NCBI GenBank assembly: GCA_963818445.1
Contig: CAWFSG010000001.1
Location: 372,001-436,000, forward strand
DNA from: Prado023 sp963818445
Lineage (GTDB): Bacteria; Actinomycetota; Actinomycetes; S36-B12; CAIYMF01
Reading direction: 5' to 3'
DNA: 64,000 bases
Part shown: positions 18,521 to 27,637 of the stretch, piece after piece
Layout of the letters: every line of letters begins with the position of its first letter
How positions within the stretch are numbered: position 1 is the stretch's first letter
Notes under the pieces: generated by a model
What the model was told of the DNA's origin: nothing
Seen by the model: the letters and a program-made list of their open reading frames with translations, nothing else
Databases searched by the model: none
Position numbers and translations under genes: made by a program

Positions 18521-19186
18521 TGCGGATCGACACGAACACGGCGGAGGAGCGCGAGCGTGGGCTCGCGGCTGCTGCTGCCGCCCTGCGGCGCGGCCAGCTG
18601 GTCGGCCTTCCGCTGGACACCGCCTACGGCATCGCCGCTGACGCCTTCAACCCCCGCGGCACGCAGGCCCTCCGCGACGCCAAGGGTCGCGCCGACCTGT
18701 CGATCCCGGTGATGGTGCCGAAGATCGCCACGGTCGCCGGCATCGCCGAGGTCGACTCCGACGCGCGCCGGCTCATGCTCGACTTCTGGCCCGGCCCGCT
18801 CACCCTCGTCCTGCCGGCCCAGCCCACCCTGGCGTGGTCGCTCACCGACCCCTCGGGCCGGATCGCCGTGCGGATGCCGTTGCACCCGGTCGCGCTCGAC
18901 CTGCTCGAGCGGACGGGCCCGCTGGGCGTGGTCGCCGCCGCGCTGCCGCCCAGACACGGGCCAGCCCGCCACCCCCGAGGGGGCCTTCCCCGAGGAGCTC
19001 GCCACGCTCCTGACGGTCCTGCTCGATGCTGGGCCCCTGCCGGTCGGATCCGCCTCTGCCGTGGTGGACCTCACCGGCCCCGCCCCGGTGCTCGTCCGAC
19101 CCGGCCCCATGGACACCGAGGACCTGCGCGCGTGCTGCCCGGGACTCGTCGTGCCGACCGCAGGCCCGCAGCCGCAGGGCACGTAG
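18520..19186 (+). CDS. tsaC: L-threonylcarbamoyladenylate synthase (Sua5/YrdC family), one frameshift
   Basis: Makes threonylcarbamoyl-AMP from threonine, bicarbonate and ATP, the first step of the tRNA t6A37 modification. Family marks are RGQLVGLPLDTAYGIAADAF (entry strand with PTDT-like motif), the KGR loop ALRDAKGRADLSIPVMV, and FWPGPLTLVLPAQ. The C-terminal part (DTGQPATPEGAFPEEL, then GSASAVVDLTGPAPVLVRPG) is in another frame, so one base is lost or gained near 18940-18950. The end is TAG at 19186. The start is ATG 18520 (or GTG 18517), overlapping the prmC stop; the prmC-tsaC-glyA-wecA order is the conserved actinobacterial one. Confidence 0.9.
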
Positions 19187-19233
19187 ACTCAGGCGCGTCC
19201 GGCGAACCCCCGATCGCGCCCTGGAGCCCGCCC

Positions 19234-20505
19234 ATGAGCCTTGATACCCCCTTCTGGGGTCCCGACTTCGACGCCCTCACGGCTGAGGATCCCGAGATCG
19301 CCGGGGTCATCCTCGGTGAGCTCGACCGCCTGCGCGCGGGCCTGCAGCTGATCGCCAGCGAGAACTTCACCTCGCCGGCCGTGCTCGCGGCCCTGGGCTC
19401 CACGCTGAGCAACAAGTACGCCGAGGGCTACCCCGGTCGGCGCTACTACGGCGGCTGCGCGGTGGTCGATGACGCCGAGAACATCGGCATCGAGCGGGCC
19501 AAGGCGCTGTTCGACGCCGACCACGCCAACCTGCAGCCGCATTCCGGGGCGAGCGCGAACATCGCCGCATACGGCGCGTTCATGAAGCCCGGCGAGACCG
19601 TGCTGGCGATGAGCCTGCCCCACGGCGGGCACCTCACCCACGGCACCAAGGTCTCGTTCTCCGGCAAGTGGTTCAACGCCGTGCACTACGGGGTCGACCC
19701 CACGACCGAGGACATCGACTACGACCAGGTCCGCGACCTGGCCCGTGAGCACCGGCCGAGGATGATCATCTGCGGTGGCTCGGCCATCCCGCGCCTGATC
19801 GACTTCGCCGCCTTCCGCGAGATCTCCGACGAGGTCGGGGCGATCCTCATGGTGGATGCCGCGCACTTCATCGGCCTGGTCGCCGGCAAGGCGATCCCCA
19901 GCCCAGTTCCGTACGCGGACGTCGTGACCTTCACGACCCACAAGGTCCTGCGTGGCCCGCGCGGCGGAATGATCCTCGCGAAGGCCGAGCACGCGGCGGC
20001 CATCGACAAGGCCGTGTTCCCGATGATGCAGGGCGGTCCGCTCATGCACGCGGTGGCGGCCAAGGCCGTCGCCCTCAAGGAGGCCGCCAGCCCCGAGTAC
20101 GCCCAGTACGCCCGCGACGTCATCGCCAACTCCCAGGCACTCACCGCGGGCCTGGCCGCACAGGGCATGCGCCCGGTCACCGGCGGCACGGACACGCACC
20201 TGGCGCTGCTGGACCTCCAGGGCACCGGCGTCACCGGCACCGAGGCCGAGGCGCGCTGCGACGCTGCGGGGATCGTGCTGAACAAGAACGCCATCCCGAA
20301 CGACCCGCGCCCGGCCAGCGTGGCCTCGGGCATCCGCGTGGGGACCCCGTCGGTCACGACCCAGGGCATGGGTACGGAGCAGATGGCCACGATCGCCGAA
20401 CTGATCGGTCGGGCCATCCTCGACGAGGACGGCTCTGCCGCTGACGGGATCCGGGCCCAGGTGACCGAACTGGTCACGGCCTTCCCGGCGTACCCACGCG
20501 GCTAG
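19234..20505 (+). CDS. glyA: Serine hydroxymethyltransferase
   Basis: PLP enzyme interconverting serine and glycine with tetrahydrofolate, the main source of one-carbon units. Visible are LQLIASENFTSPAVLAALGS, the NKYAEGYPGRRYYGGC substrate/PLP block, QPHSGASANIAAY, and the PLP lysine in VVTFTTHKVLRGPRGGMI. The end is TELVTAFPAYPRG. The 423 aa length is normal and the frame is intact. The ATG at 19234 is chosen because MSLDTPFWGPDFDAL matches the usual N-terminus. The stop TAG shares its last G with the wecA GTG start, so the two genes are coupled. Confidence 0.96.
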   Translation: MSLDTPFWGPDFDALTAEDPEIAGVILGELDRLRAGLQLIASENFTSPAVLAALGSTLSNKYAEGYPGRRYYGGCAVVDDAENIGIERAKALFDADHANLQPHSGASANIAAYGAFMKPGETVLAMSLPHGGHLTHGTKVSFSGKWFNAVHYGVDPTTEDIDYDQVRDLAREHRPRMIICGGSAIPRLIDFAAFREISDEVGAILMVDAAHFIGLVAGKAIPSPVPYADVVTFTTHKVLRGPRGGMILAKAEHAAAIDKAVFPMMQGGPLMHAVAAKAVALKEAASPEYAQYARDVIANSQALTAGLAAQGMRPVTGGTDTHLALLDLQGTGVTGTEAEARCDAAGIVLNKNAIPNDPRPASVASGIRVGTPSVTTQGMGTEQMATIAELIGRAILDEDGSAADGIRAQVTELVTAFPAYPRG

Positions 20506-21620
20506 TGCGCGAGTACGGGCTCAGCCTGCTCGTCGCCGCCGCCCTGACGTTCCTGGTCATGCCGGTGGTGCGCTTGCTCGCCCTGCGCGCGGGGGCCGTC
20601 GCCGGCGTCCGCGACCGCGACGTCCACGACCACGCGATCCCGCGCTGGGGCGGCCTGGGCATGTTCCTGGGCCTGTGCGCCGGGATGCTGCTCGCCAGCA
20701 AGCTGCCGATGATGCGCTCGGTGTTCGAGGGTGCCTCCACCGAGGGCGTCGCACTGCTCTCCGGTGCGGCGATCATCGTCGCGCTCGGCCTTGCCGACGA
20801 CCGCTGGGAACTCGACGCCCCCACGAAGATGGCCGGACAGGTCCTGGCCGCCGCGGTCATGGCGCTGCAGGGGATCACCCTGCTGTGGCTGCCCATCGAC
20901 GGCGTGCTGGTCCTGGACCCGACCACCTCGGTCCTGCTGACGGTGCTGATCGTGCTCGTGAGCGTCAACGCCATCAACTTCATCGACGGCCTCGACGGCC
21001 TGGCCGCGGGGATCACCGCCGTGTCCGCGGCGGCCTTCTTCATCTACGCCTACCTGCTCAGCGTCCAGTTCGGCGTGGAGCGCGCCACCCTCTCGGCCCT
21101 GGTCTCGGCCCTGCTGGTCGGGATCTGCGTCGGCTTCCTGCCGCACAACGTGTTCCCGGCGCGGCTGTTCATGGGCGACACCGGCTCGATGCTGATCGGC
21201 TACCTGATGGCCGCCAGTGTCATCACGCTGACCGGGAAGGTGGATCCCAACGCACTCGAGGGCACCACCCTGCTGCCCGCGCTGCTGCCGATCCTCGTCC
21301 CCCTGGCCGTCCTGGCCGTCCCGCTCATCGACCTCGGCCTGGCCGTCATCCGACGCACCCGCGCGGGCCGCTCGCCGTTCGCCCCCGACAAGCAGCACCT
21401 GCACCACCGTCTGCTGGAGATGGGGCACTCCCAGCGACGTGCTGTCCTGCTGCTGACGGGGTGGGCGGCGCTGATCGCCTTCTCGGTCGTGCTCCTGGCG
21501 TTCGTCCCGTTGGTGAACGCCATGATCGCCAGCGCCGTGGGGGCCGTCCTCCTCGCGCTCGGGGTCGCCTGGCCCAGCATGCGGGGGCGCGGCGCCCGCA
21601 CCGGATCGGGGGTCGCATGA
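20505..21620 (+). CDS. wecA: Undecaprenyl/decaprenyl-phosphate GlcNAc-1-phosphate transferase
   Basis: Membrane enzyme of the WecA/MraY family that transfers GlcNAc-1-phosphate to a polyprenyl phosphate, starting cell-wall linker or polysaccharide synthesis. About eleven helices are present. Active-site marks are ADDRWELDAPTKMAGQ (DD motif), NAINFIDGLDGLAAG, RLFMGDTGSMLIGY, and the HxHH-type loop DKQHLHHRLLEMGHS, which marks the WecA rather than MraY branch. The GTG start at 20505 overlaps the glyA stop and the TGA overlaps the next gene (ATGA). This gene commonly precedes the atp operon in actinobacteria. Confidence 0.92.
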   Translation: MREYGLSLLVAAALTFLVMPVVRLLALRAGAVAGVRDRDVHDHAIPRWGGLGMFLGLCAGMLLASKLPMMRSVFEGASTEGVALLSGAAIIVALGLADDRWELDAPTKMAGQVLAAAVMALQGITLLWLPIDGVLVLDPTTSVLLTVLIVLVSVNAINFIDGLDGLAAGITAVSAAAFFIYAYLLSVQFGVERATLSALVSALLVGICVGFLPHNVFPARLFMGDTGSMLIGYLMAASVITLTGKVDPNALEGTTLLPALLPILVPLAVLAVPLIDLGLAVIRRTRAGRSPFAPDKQHLHHRLLEMGHSQRRAVLLLTGWAALIAFSVVLLAFVPLVNAMIASAVGAVLLALGVAWPSMRGRGARTGSGVA

Positions 21621-22069
21621 CCGACACCCCGCCGCCGAACGGCAGCCCACGGCGCGGTCCCACCGCCCTGGTGACCCCCATGCGCCGGGTGCTGCGGATC
21701 GGCCTGATCGCCTCCCTGGTGGCGCTCCCCGTCGCGGTGCTCATCGGCTACCTGGTGGCGGGAGCCGCGGGTGCATGGGGTGCGGCCATCGGCATGGGGA
21801 TCGCCGTGGGGTTCTTCACCATCACCGTGGGAGTCGCGCTGGGTACGGCCGGGATGGACGCCACGGCGCTGGGCGCGTCCGTGCTCGGCTCGTGGCTGGT
21901 GAAGATGGTGCTGCTCCTCGTGGTGCTCGCGCTGCTGCGCGACGCCGACTTCTACAGCCGCCCCGTGCTGTTCCTGTCCCTGCTGGTCGGCACGATCGGC
22001 ACCCTCGTTCTCGAGGCCCTCGTGGTGACCCGGACCCAGGTCCCGTACACCGAGTCCCCGCCGCGATGA
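21617..22069 (+). CDS. Small membrane protein at the head of the ATP synthase operon (150 aa)
   Basis: Four predicted helices follow a short polar N-terminus: about 28-50 (LRIGLIASLVALPVAVLIGY), 52-72, 84-106 and 111-130. Gly and Ala dominate the second helix. It occupies the position of atpI-type genes and is tied by ATGA overlaps to both wecA and the next small gene. AtpI-like proteins help assemble the c-ring or import Mg2+. Sequence similarity to AtpI is not obvious by eye, so the role is inferred from position only. Confidence 0.7.
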   Translation: MTDTPPPNGSPRRGPTALVTPMRRVLRIGLIASLVALPVAVLIGYLVAGAAGAWGAAIGMGIAVGFFTITVGVALGTAGMDATALGASVLGSWLVKMVLLLVVLALLRDADFYSRPVLFLSLLVGTIGTLVLEALVVTRTQVPYTESPPR

Positions 22070-22374
22070 CCGGCCCCGATCCCGCACCCGACCAGCCCGG
22101 CAGCCCGGGTGGCCCGGGGCCCGACCGTGCCGCGACCCCCGATCCGTCCGGGCCGGAGAAGCGCCCGATGCACCCCTCCCTGGAGCCCACCGGGGAGCAC
22201 GTGGCGCACTCCGCGATCGGCTCACTCCTCGGCGGCGTGATCGTCTGGGGAGGCGTCGGGCTGCTGCTGGACCACTGGCTGGGCACCGGGCGGGTCCTGA
22301 CGGCCCTGGGGGTGGTGGTCGGTTCCCTGACCGGCTTCGTCATCGTGTATCTTCGCTTCGGACGCGATGAGTAG
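22066..22374 (+). CDS. AtpZ/AtpI-family protein (102 aa)
   Basis: A Pro/Gly-rich N-terminus of about 45 residues precedes two helices: SAIGSLLGGVIVWGGVGLLL and VLTALGVVVGSLTGFVIVYL, then RFGRDE. This two-helix hairpin with a GTGRVLTALG turn is the AtpZ/AtpI_1 pattern of small subunits encoded ahead of atpB and thought to aid ATP synthase assembly or cation supply. The ATG overlaps the previous stop (ATGA). The gap to atpB is 48 nt. Confidence 0.75.
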   Translation: MTGPDPAPDQPGSPGGPGPDRAATPDPSGPEKRPMHPSLEPTGEHVAHSAIGSLLGGVIVWGGVGLLLDHWLGTGRVLTALGVVVGSLTGFVIVYLRFGRDE

Positions 22375-22422
22375 CGATTCCATGCCGTCCACAAGACCAC
22401 CGCGATCCCGGAAGGGCCCACT

Positions 22423-23242
22423 GTGCTGAACGTTCCAGCCGCCATCGGGCTGCTTGCCCCGATGGAAGATGCGAACGATGCAGGGGGCTACGACGCCCCC
22501 ACCATCATGGAGTTCTTCCCGCCGCAGCTGGGGGACTACTGGTGGTCGCCCACCCGGATCGACCTCATCGGGTTCTTCATGGCCGGGGTGCTGGCGCTCT
22601 TCTTCGTGACGGCCATGAAGAAGCCCACGCTGGTGCCCGGGAAGCTGCAGAACCTCGGCGAGATGGCGATCGACCTGGTCTACGTCAACATCATCGACGA
22701 GGTGATGGGCGCCAAGGGCCGTCGGTTCGCGCCGATCATCATGACGCTGTTCTGGATGATCCTGGCGTTCAACATCACCGGCATCATCCCGATGATGCAC
22801 ATCGCGGCCACCGCGGTGATCGGCGTCCCGCTCGTGCTCGCGATCGTCTCCTACGTGACCTTCAACTACGCGGGCGTCAAGGAGCACGGGTTCGGCCAGT
22901 ACATGAAGCTGAACCTGTTCCCCCCGGGCGTCCCCAAGCCGATCTACCTGCTGGTGACCCCGATCGAGTTCATCTCGACGTTCATCCTGCGCCCGGTCAC
23001 GCTGACCATCCGTCTCCTGGCCAACATGATGGCCGGCCACCTGCTGCTGGTGCTGTTCTTCAGCGCCACCAGCTACCTGCTGATCGAGGCTGACGGGACT
23101 GCTGAAGCTGGCTGCCATCCCGTCCTTCGCGATGGGCTTCGCCTTCGTCGCGTTCGAGCTGATCGTCGCGCCGCTGCAGGCCTACATCTTCGCCCTGCTG
23201 ACCGCCGTCTACATCGACGGTGCAACGAGCCACGAGCACTGA
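22423..23242 (+). CDS. atpB: ATP synthase F0 subunit a, one frameshift
   Basis: Subunit a forms the two proton half-channels beside the c-ring. The protein starts MLNVPAAIGLLAPME (GTG, preceded by GGAAGGG) and has helices including MTLFWMILAFNITGIIPMMH. The essential Arg helix is IRLLANMMAGHLLLVLFF. After SATSYLLIEAD the frame breaks; removing one G from the GGG run at 23096-23098 restores LLKLAAIPSFAMGFAFVAFE and the last helix with QAYIFALLTAVYI, ending DGATSHEH at 23242. An essential gene with an extra G in a run strongly suggests an assembly error. Confidence 0.93.
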
Positions 23243-23314
23243 CCCAACCGACCACCGCACCACCCCCACGACTCCCGGGCGACCGCCAGGGGCAACACGG
23301 AAGGAACCACCACA

Positions 23315-23539
23315 GTGGAGACGCTCGCCGCAGTCAACGGTAACCTCAACGCGATCGGGTACGGCCTTGCGGCCATCGGCCCGGGCATCGGCATCGGCAT
23401 CCTGGTCGGCAAGGCCCTCGAGGGCATCGCCCGCCAGCCCGAGGCCACCGGTGTCCTGCGCACCAACATGTTCCTGGGCATCGCCTTCACCGAGGCCCTG
23501 GCGCTCATCGGCCTGGTCGCCGGCTTCCTGTTCACCTGA
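23315..23539 (+). CDS. atpE: ATP synthase F0 subunit c
   Basis: A 74-residue hairpin that builds the proton-driven rotor ring. Helix 1 carries AAIGPGIGIGILVGKALEGI (glycine repeat), the polar loop is ARQPEA, and helix 2 has the proton-carrying Glu at residue 60 in FLGIAFTEALALIGLVAGF. The GTG start at 23315 follows GGAAGGAA. The polar loop and carboxylate are those of a proton enzyme; the Gln/Thr pattern of sodium-binding c subunits is not obvious. Confidence 0.97.
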   Translation: METLAAVNGNLNAIGYGLAAIGPGIGIGILVGKALEGIARQPEATGVLRTNMFLGIAFTEALALIGLVAGFLFT

Positions 23540-23593
23540 TCCGCAGCGACCTCAGCACGTCACGCTGATCCCCGAGGCTGATCAGGAAGGGCC

Positions 23594-24148
23594 ATGGACA
23601 CCATCATCATCGTCGCGTCGGAGGAGCCTAATCCGCTCATCCCGGCGCCGTACGACATCATCTGGGGCACGCTCTCGTTCGTGATCCTGCTCGTCATGTT
23701 CTGGAAGTACGTCCTGCCGACCTTCAACAAGGTCACCGCAGAGCGTGCCGAGAAGATCGAGGGCGGCATCGAGCAGGCCAAGGTCATGCAGGCTGAGGCC
23801 GCACGCAGCCGGGATGCCTACTCCGAGCAGCTGGAGTCGGCCACCAAGGAGGCGGCGGCGATCCGGACTGCGGCGCACAGCGAGGGTGGCGAGATCGTGA
23901 ACGCCGCGAAGGCTGAGGCGGTCACCGCCGCAGCTGCCGTCGCCGCGCGCGCCGACGCCCAGATCCAGGCCGAGCGCGATGCAGCCGTCGGATCCCTGCA
24001 GCGCGACGTCGGTGACCTCGCGCTGCAGCTGGCGAGCAAGATCGTGGGGGAGAGCCTCACCGATGACGAGCGTGCTCGCGCCACCGTGGACCGGTTCATC
24101 GCCGAGTTGGAGCAGGCCGGCGCGGGATCGGAGTCGGGCACCCCATGA
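23594..24148 (+). CDS. atpF: ATP synthase F0 subunit b
   Basis: Peripheral-stalk subunit, 184 aa. One N-terminal helix (LSFVILLVMFWKYVLPTFNK) anchors it. The rest is a long Ala/Glu/Arg-rich coiled coil (about 45-165) that reaches the top of F1, ending near RATVDRFIAELEQAGAG. AGGAAGGGCC precedes the ATG. The ATGA overlap with atpH indicates coupled translation. Confidence 0.95.
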   Translation: MDTIIIVASEEPNPLIPAPYDIIWGTLSFVILLVMFWKYVLPTFNKVTAERAEKIEGGIEQAKVMQAEAARSRDAYSEQLESATKEAAAIRTAAHSEGGEIVNAAKAEAVTAAAAVAARADAQIQAERDAAVGSLQRDVGDLALQLASKIVGESLTDDERARATVDRFIAELEQAGAGSESGTP

Positions 24149-24954
24149 GTGCGTCGGTCCGGGAGAACTCCGCCGGGCTGCGGTCCCGCCTCGACCAGCG
24201 TCGGGGCGACCCGCAGCTCGAGGTGCTGCCCGGCGACCTGTTCGCCGCCGCCGACCTCATCGCCCGCGACCCCCAGCTGCGCATGGCGCTGTCCGACGCG
24301 GGTCAGCCGGCCCAGGCACGTGAGGGCCTGGCTCGGTCCTTGTTCGGGGAGCGGTTGTCCCCGGTGGCGGTCGATGTCCTGGCCGACATCGCCGCCCAGC
24401 GCTGGTCCAGCCCGACCGACCTGCTCGAGGCGACCGAGCAGCTCGCCGAGCAGGCGGCGTTCATGGTGGCCGAGCGCGACGGCACCCTCGACGGCGTCGA
24501 GGACGAGCTGTTCAGCTTCTCCCAGGCCGTGTCGGGGTCCGCGGACCTGCAGATGGCCCTGACCGACCCATCGGTGGGCTCGGCCCAGAAGGCCGGGCTC
24601 GTCGAGAACCTCCTGGACGGGCGGGCCGTCCCACAGGCGAGCCAGGTGCTCAGCTACGCGATGGCCCACCTGCGGGGCCGCCGCGTCGACTCGGTCATCG
24701 ACGACCTGATGGACCTCGCGGGTGAGCAGCGCAGCCGGTCCATCGCCGAGGTTCGCGTCGCGCGTCCGCTCGACCCGGACCAGGCCGAGCGCCTCGCAGC
24801 GGCACTCTCACGGATCCATGGTCGCGACGTGCGGCTGAATGTGGCGGTGGACCCCGCCGTGATCGGGGGGATCTCGGTGCGCATCGGCAGCGAGGTCGTG
24901 GACGCGACGGTGGCCACACGTTTCGAGCAGGCCCGCCGGGCGCTGGTCGGCTGA
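24145..24954 (+). CDS. atpH: ATP synthase F1 subunit delta
   Basis: Delta subunit joining the peripheral stalk to the F1 head. The 269 aa protein is longer than the 177 aa E. coli form, as is usual in actinobacteria. The conserved C-terminal region IHGRDVRLNVAVDPAVIGGI followed by VRIGSEVVDATVATRFEQAR is the standard OSCP/delta signature. The N-terminal helical part (1-110) contacts the alpha subunits. No frame problem is seen. It overlaps atpF by four bases and atpA follows after 60 nt. Confidence 0.94.
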   Translation: MSASVRENSAGLRSRLDQRRGDPQLEVLPGDLFAAADLIARDPQLRMALSDAGQPAQAREGLARSLFGERLSPVAVDVLADIAAQRWSSPTDLLEATEQLAEQAAFMVAERDGTLDGVEDELFSFSQAVSGSADLQMALTDPSVGSAQKAGLVENLLDGRAVPQASQVLSYAMAHLRGRRVDSVIDDLMDLAGEQRSRSIAEVRVARPLDPDQAERLAAALSRIHGRDVRLNVAVDPAVIGGISVRIGSEVVDATVATRFEQARRALVG

Positions 24955-25014
24955 CCGACGAATGACAACAACGACGTGCCCCGCCAGCAGGCGGGGATGG
25001 AACGAGGAGAGACG

Positions 25015-26651
25015 ATGACGGAGCTGGCGATCAGTGCCGACGAGATCCGCGCCGCGATCGAGCGCAACGTCGCGGCGTTCGCGCCGGAGACCGCACGCGA
25101 AGAGGTCGGCCGCGTGGTCGAGACCGGCGACGGGATCGCACGCGTCGAGGGGCTGCATTCGGCGATGACCAACGAGCTGCTCGAGTTCGAGGGCGGCCTG
25201 CTGGGCCTGGCCCTGAACCTCGACGTCCGTGAGATCGGCGTCGTGCTGCTCGGCGACGGCTCGCTGATCGAGGAGGGCCAGACGGTCAAGCGCACCGGCG
25301 AGGTGCTCTCGGTGCCGGTCGGCGATGGCTACCTGGGTCGTGTGGTCGACCCCCTGGGCACCCCGATCGACGGCCGTGGCCCGATCGAGACCTCGACCCG
25401 CCGCGCCCTGGAGCTGCAGGCGCCCACGGTCGTGCAGCGCCAGCCGGTGAAGGAGTCGATGGCCACCGGGATCAAGGCCATCGACGCCATGACTGCCATC
25501 GGCCGCGGCCAGCGCCAGCTGATCATCGGCGACCGGCAGACCGGCAAGACGGCCGTCTGCCTGGACACGATCATCAACCAGAAGGCCAACTGGGAGTCCG
25601 GCGACCCGAACAAGCAGGTCCGCTGCATCTACGTCGCGATCGGGCAGAAGGGCACCACGATCGCCGGCGTCCGCGGCGCGCTCGAGGAGTACGGCGCGAT
25701 GGAGTACACGACCATCATCGCCGCCCCGGCCTCGGACTCCGCCGGCTTCAAGTACCTGGCCCCCTACACCGGCTCGGCCATCGGCCAGCACTGGATGTAC
25801 GAGGGCAAGCACGTCCTGATCATCTTCGACGACCTGTCCAAGCAGGCCGAGGCCTACCGTGCGGTGTCGCTGCTGCTGCGCCGCCCGCCGGGCCGCGAGG
25901 CCTACCCGGGCGACGTCTTCTACCTGCACTCACGCCTGCTGGAGCGCTGCGCCAAGCTGTCCGACGAGCTCGGCGGCGGCTCGATGACCGGCCTGCCGAT
26001 CATCGAGACCAAGGCCAACGACGTCTCGGCCTACATCCCGACCAACGTGATCTCGATCACCGACGGGCAGTGCTTCCTGGAGTCCGACCTGTTCAACTCC
26101 GGCGTCCGCCCCGCCATCAACGTCGGCATCTCGGTCTCCCGCGTCGGCGGCTCCGCGCAGGCCAAGGCGATGAAGAAGGTCGCTGGGCGCCTGCGCCTGG
26201 ACCTCGCCCAGTTCCGTGAGCTCGAGGCGTTCGCCGCCTTCGGCTCCGACCTGGACTCCGCATCCAAGGCCCAGCTCGCCCGCGGCACCCGCCTGGTCGA
26301 GATCCTCAAGCAGCCGCAGTACCAGCCGCAGTCCCTGGAGGTCGAGGTCATCTCGGTGTGGGCGGGCACGACCGGCCAGCTCGACGAGGTGCCCGGTCGA
26401 GGACGTGCGCCGCTTCGACTCCGAGTTCATGGACTTCGTCGAAGCGCGAGCACTCGGCGATCCCGGATGCGATCCGCACCACCGGAGACCTGTCGGACGA
26501 CACGGTGTCGGGCCTGGAGACCGCGATGGCCGCCTTCAAGCGCACCTTCACCACCAGCGAGGGCCACGTCCTGGTCAAGGACGTGCCGGTGGCCCCGGTC
26601 GAGGAGGCCGACGTGCTGCACACGCAGATCACCAAGGTCGTGCGGAAGTAG
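25015..26651 (+). CDS. atpA: ATP synthase F1 subunit alpha, two frameshifts near the C-terminus
   Basis: Regulatory nucleotide-binding subunit of F1, about 545 aa. The P-loop is GDRQTGKTAVCLDT. The catalytic-interface Arg lies in the SVSRVGGSAQAKAMKKVAG block. Near 26395 (GTGCCCGGTCGAGG) an extra base shifts the frame; VEDVRRFDSEFMDFVE then continues. Near 26445 a second indel leads to REHSAIPDAIRTTGDLSDDT and the true end, TQITKVVRK, at 26651. Both breaks are in the C-terminal helical domain and are almost certainly assembly errors in this essential gene. The ATG at 25015 is chosen over an upstream in-frame codon because AACGAGGAGA precedes it and MTELAISADEIRAAIE matches the family start. 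Confidence 0.94.
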
Positions 26652-26654
26652 CTC

Positions 26655-27629
26655 ATGGGCGCCCAAATGCGGGTCTACCGACGCCGGATCAAGAGCGTCC
26701 AGCAGACCAAGAAGATCACCAAGGCGATGGAGCTCATCGCCTCGTCACGGATCGTCAAGGCCCAGAGGCACCTCGGCGCTGCGCTGCCGTACACCCGGCA
26801 GCTCACCCTGGCCATCTCGGCGGCGGTGTCGATGTCTGCCGAGTCCGACCACCCGCTGATCTCCCAGAAGGACAACCGCAAGCGCGCAGCGGTCCTGCTG
26901 ATCGGCTCGGACCGTGGCCTTGCCGGCGCATACTCCTCGAACATCATCCGCGAGGGTGAGGGGCTCAACGCCTTCCTGCGTGAGCAGGGCATCGAGCCGG
27001 TGCACTTCCTCGTCGGGCGCAAGGTCGTGAACTTCTACAAGTTCCGCGAGCGCTACATCGAGGGGGAGTACGTGGGCTTCACGGACCAGCCCACGGTCGA
27101 GGACGCCAAGGACGTTGCCCTCGGGCTGCTCGCCTCCTTCCTGTCCGACAGCGACACCGAGGGCGGGACCGACGAGATCCACATCGTCTACACGCACTTC
27201 GTCAACATGGGTCGCCAGGAGGTCCGCATCCGCCGGATCCTGCCGATCGAGGTCGTCGAGCAGGTCATCGGGGCCGGAGGCCAGGCTGAGTTGCAGCCCG
27301 TGCGCGACTCCGACGGCACCCAGGCGGCCGCGGCCGTGGCCGCCTCGGCCATGCCGCTCTACGAGTTCGAGCCCGACGCCGACACCGTCCTCGACGAGTT
27401 GCTCCCACGCTACGTCGAGAACCTCGTCTACACCGCGATGCTCGAGGCCGCCGCCTCCGAGCACGCCGCCCGCCGACGGGCCATGAAGTCCGCCACGGAC
27501 AACGCGGAGGAGCTCATCAAGAGCCTCACGCAGCAGGCGAACCAGGCCCGCCAGACCGAGATCACCCAGGAGATTTCCGAGATCGTCGGTGGCGCCGACG
27601 CTCTTGCCTCCGCCAATGCAGGAAGTTGA
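26655..27629 (+). CDS. atpG: ATP synthase F1 subunit gamma
   Basis: Central rotor shaft, 324 aa. The N-terminal helix MGAQMRVYRRRIKSVQQTKK and the C-terminal helix ASEHAARRRAMKSATDNAEE form the coiled coil inside F1, and RQTEITQEISEIVGGADAL is the conserved terminal block. The Rossmann-like middle contains VLLIGSDRGLAGAYSSNI. An extra acidic, Ala-rich loop (QPVRDSDGTQAAAAVAASAM) is present, as in several actinobacterial gamma subunits. It starts 3 nt after the atpA stop. Confidence 0.96.
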   Translation: MGAQMRVYRRRIKSVQQTKKITKAMELIASSRIVKAQRHLGAALPYTRQLTLAISAAVSMSAESDHPLISQKDNRKRAAVLLIGSDRGLAGAYSSNIIREGEGLNAFLREQGIEPVHFLVGRKVVNFYKFRERYIEGEYVGFTDQPTVEDAKDVALGLLASFLSDSDTEGGTDEIHIVYTHFVNMGRQEVRIRRILPIEVVEQVIGAGGQAELQPVRDSDGTQAAAAVAASAMPLYEFEPDADTVLDELLPRYVENLVYTAMLEAAASEHAARRRAMKSATDNAEELIKSLTQQANQARQTEITQEISEIVGGADALASANAGS

Positions 27630-27637
27630 GGATCCAC

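Noticed and set aside
18517..20505. A single 662-codon frame joining the t6A enzyme and GlyA
   Set aside because: Produced by the one-base shift in tsaC; the true tsaC end is at 19186 in another frame and glyA starts at 19234.
24808..25929. Long antisense open frame over atpH-atpA (373 codons)
   Set aside because: A shadow of the conserved atpA reading frame; no motif, no plausible start site.
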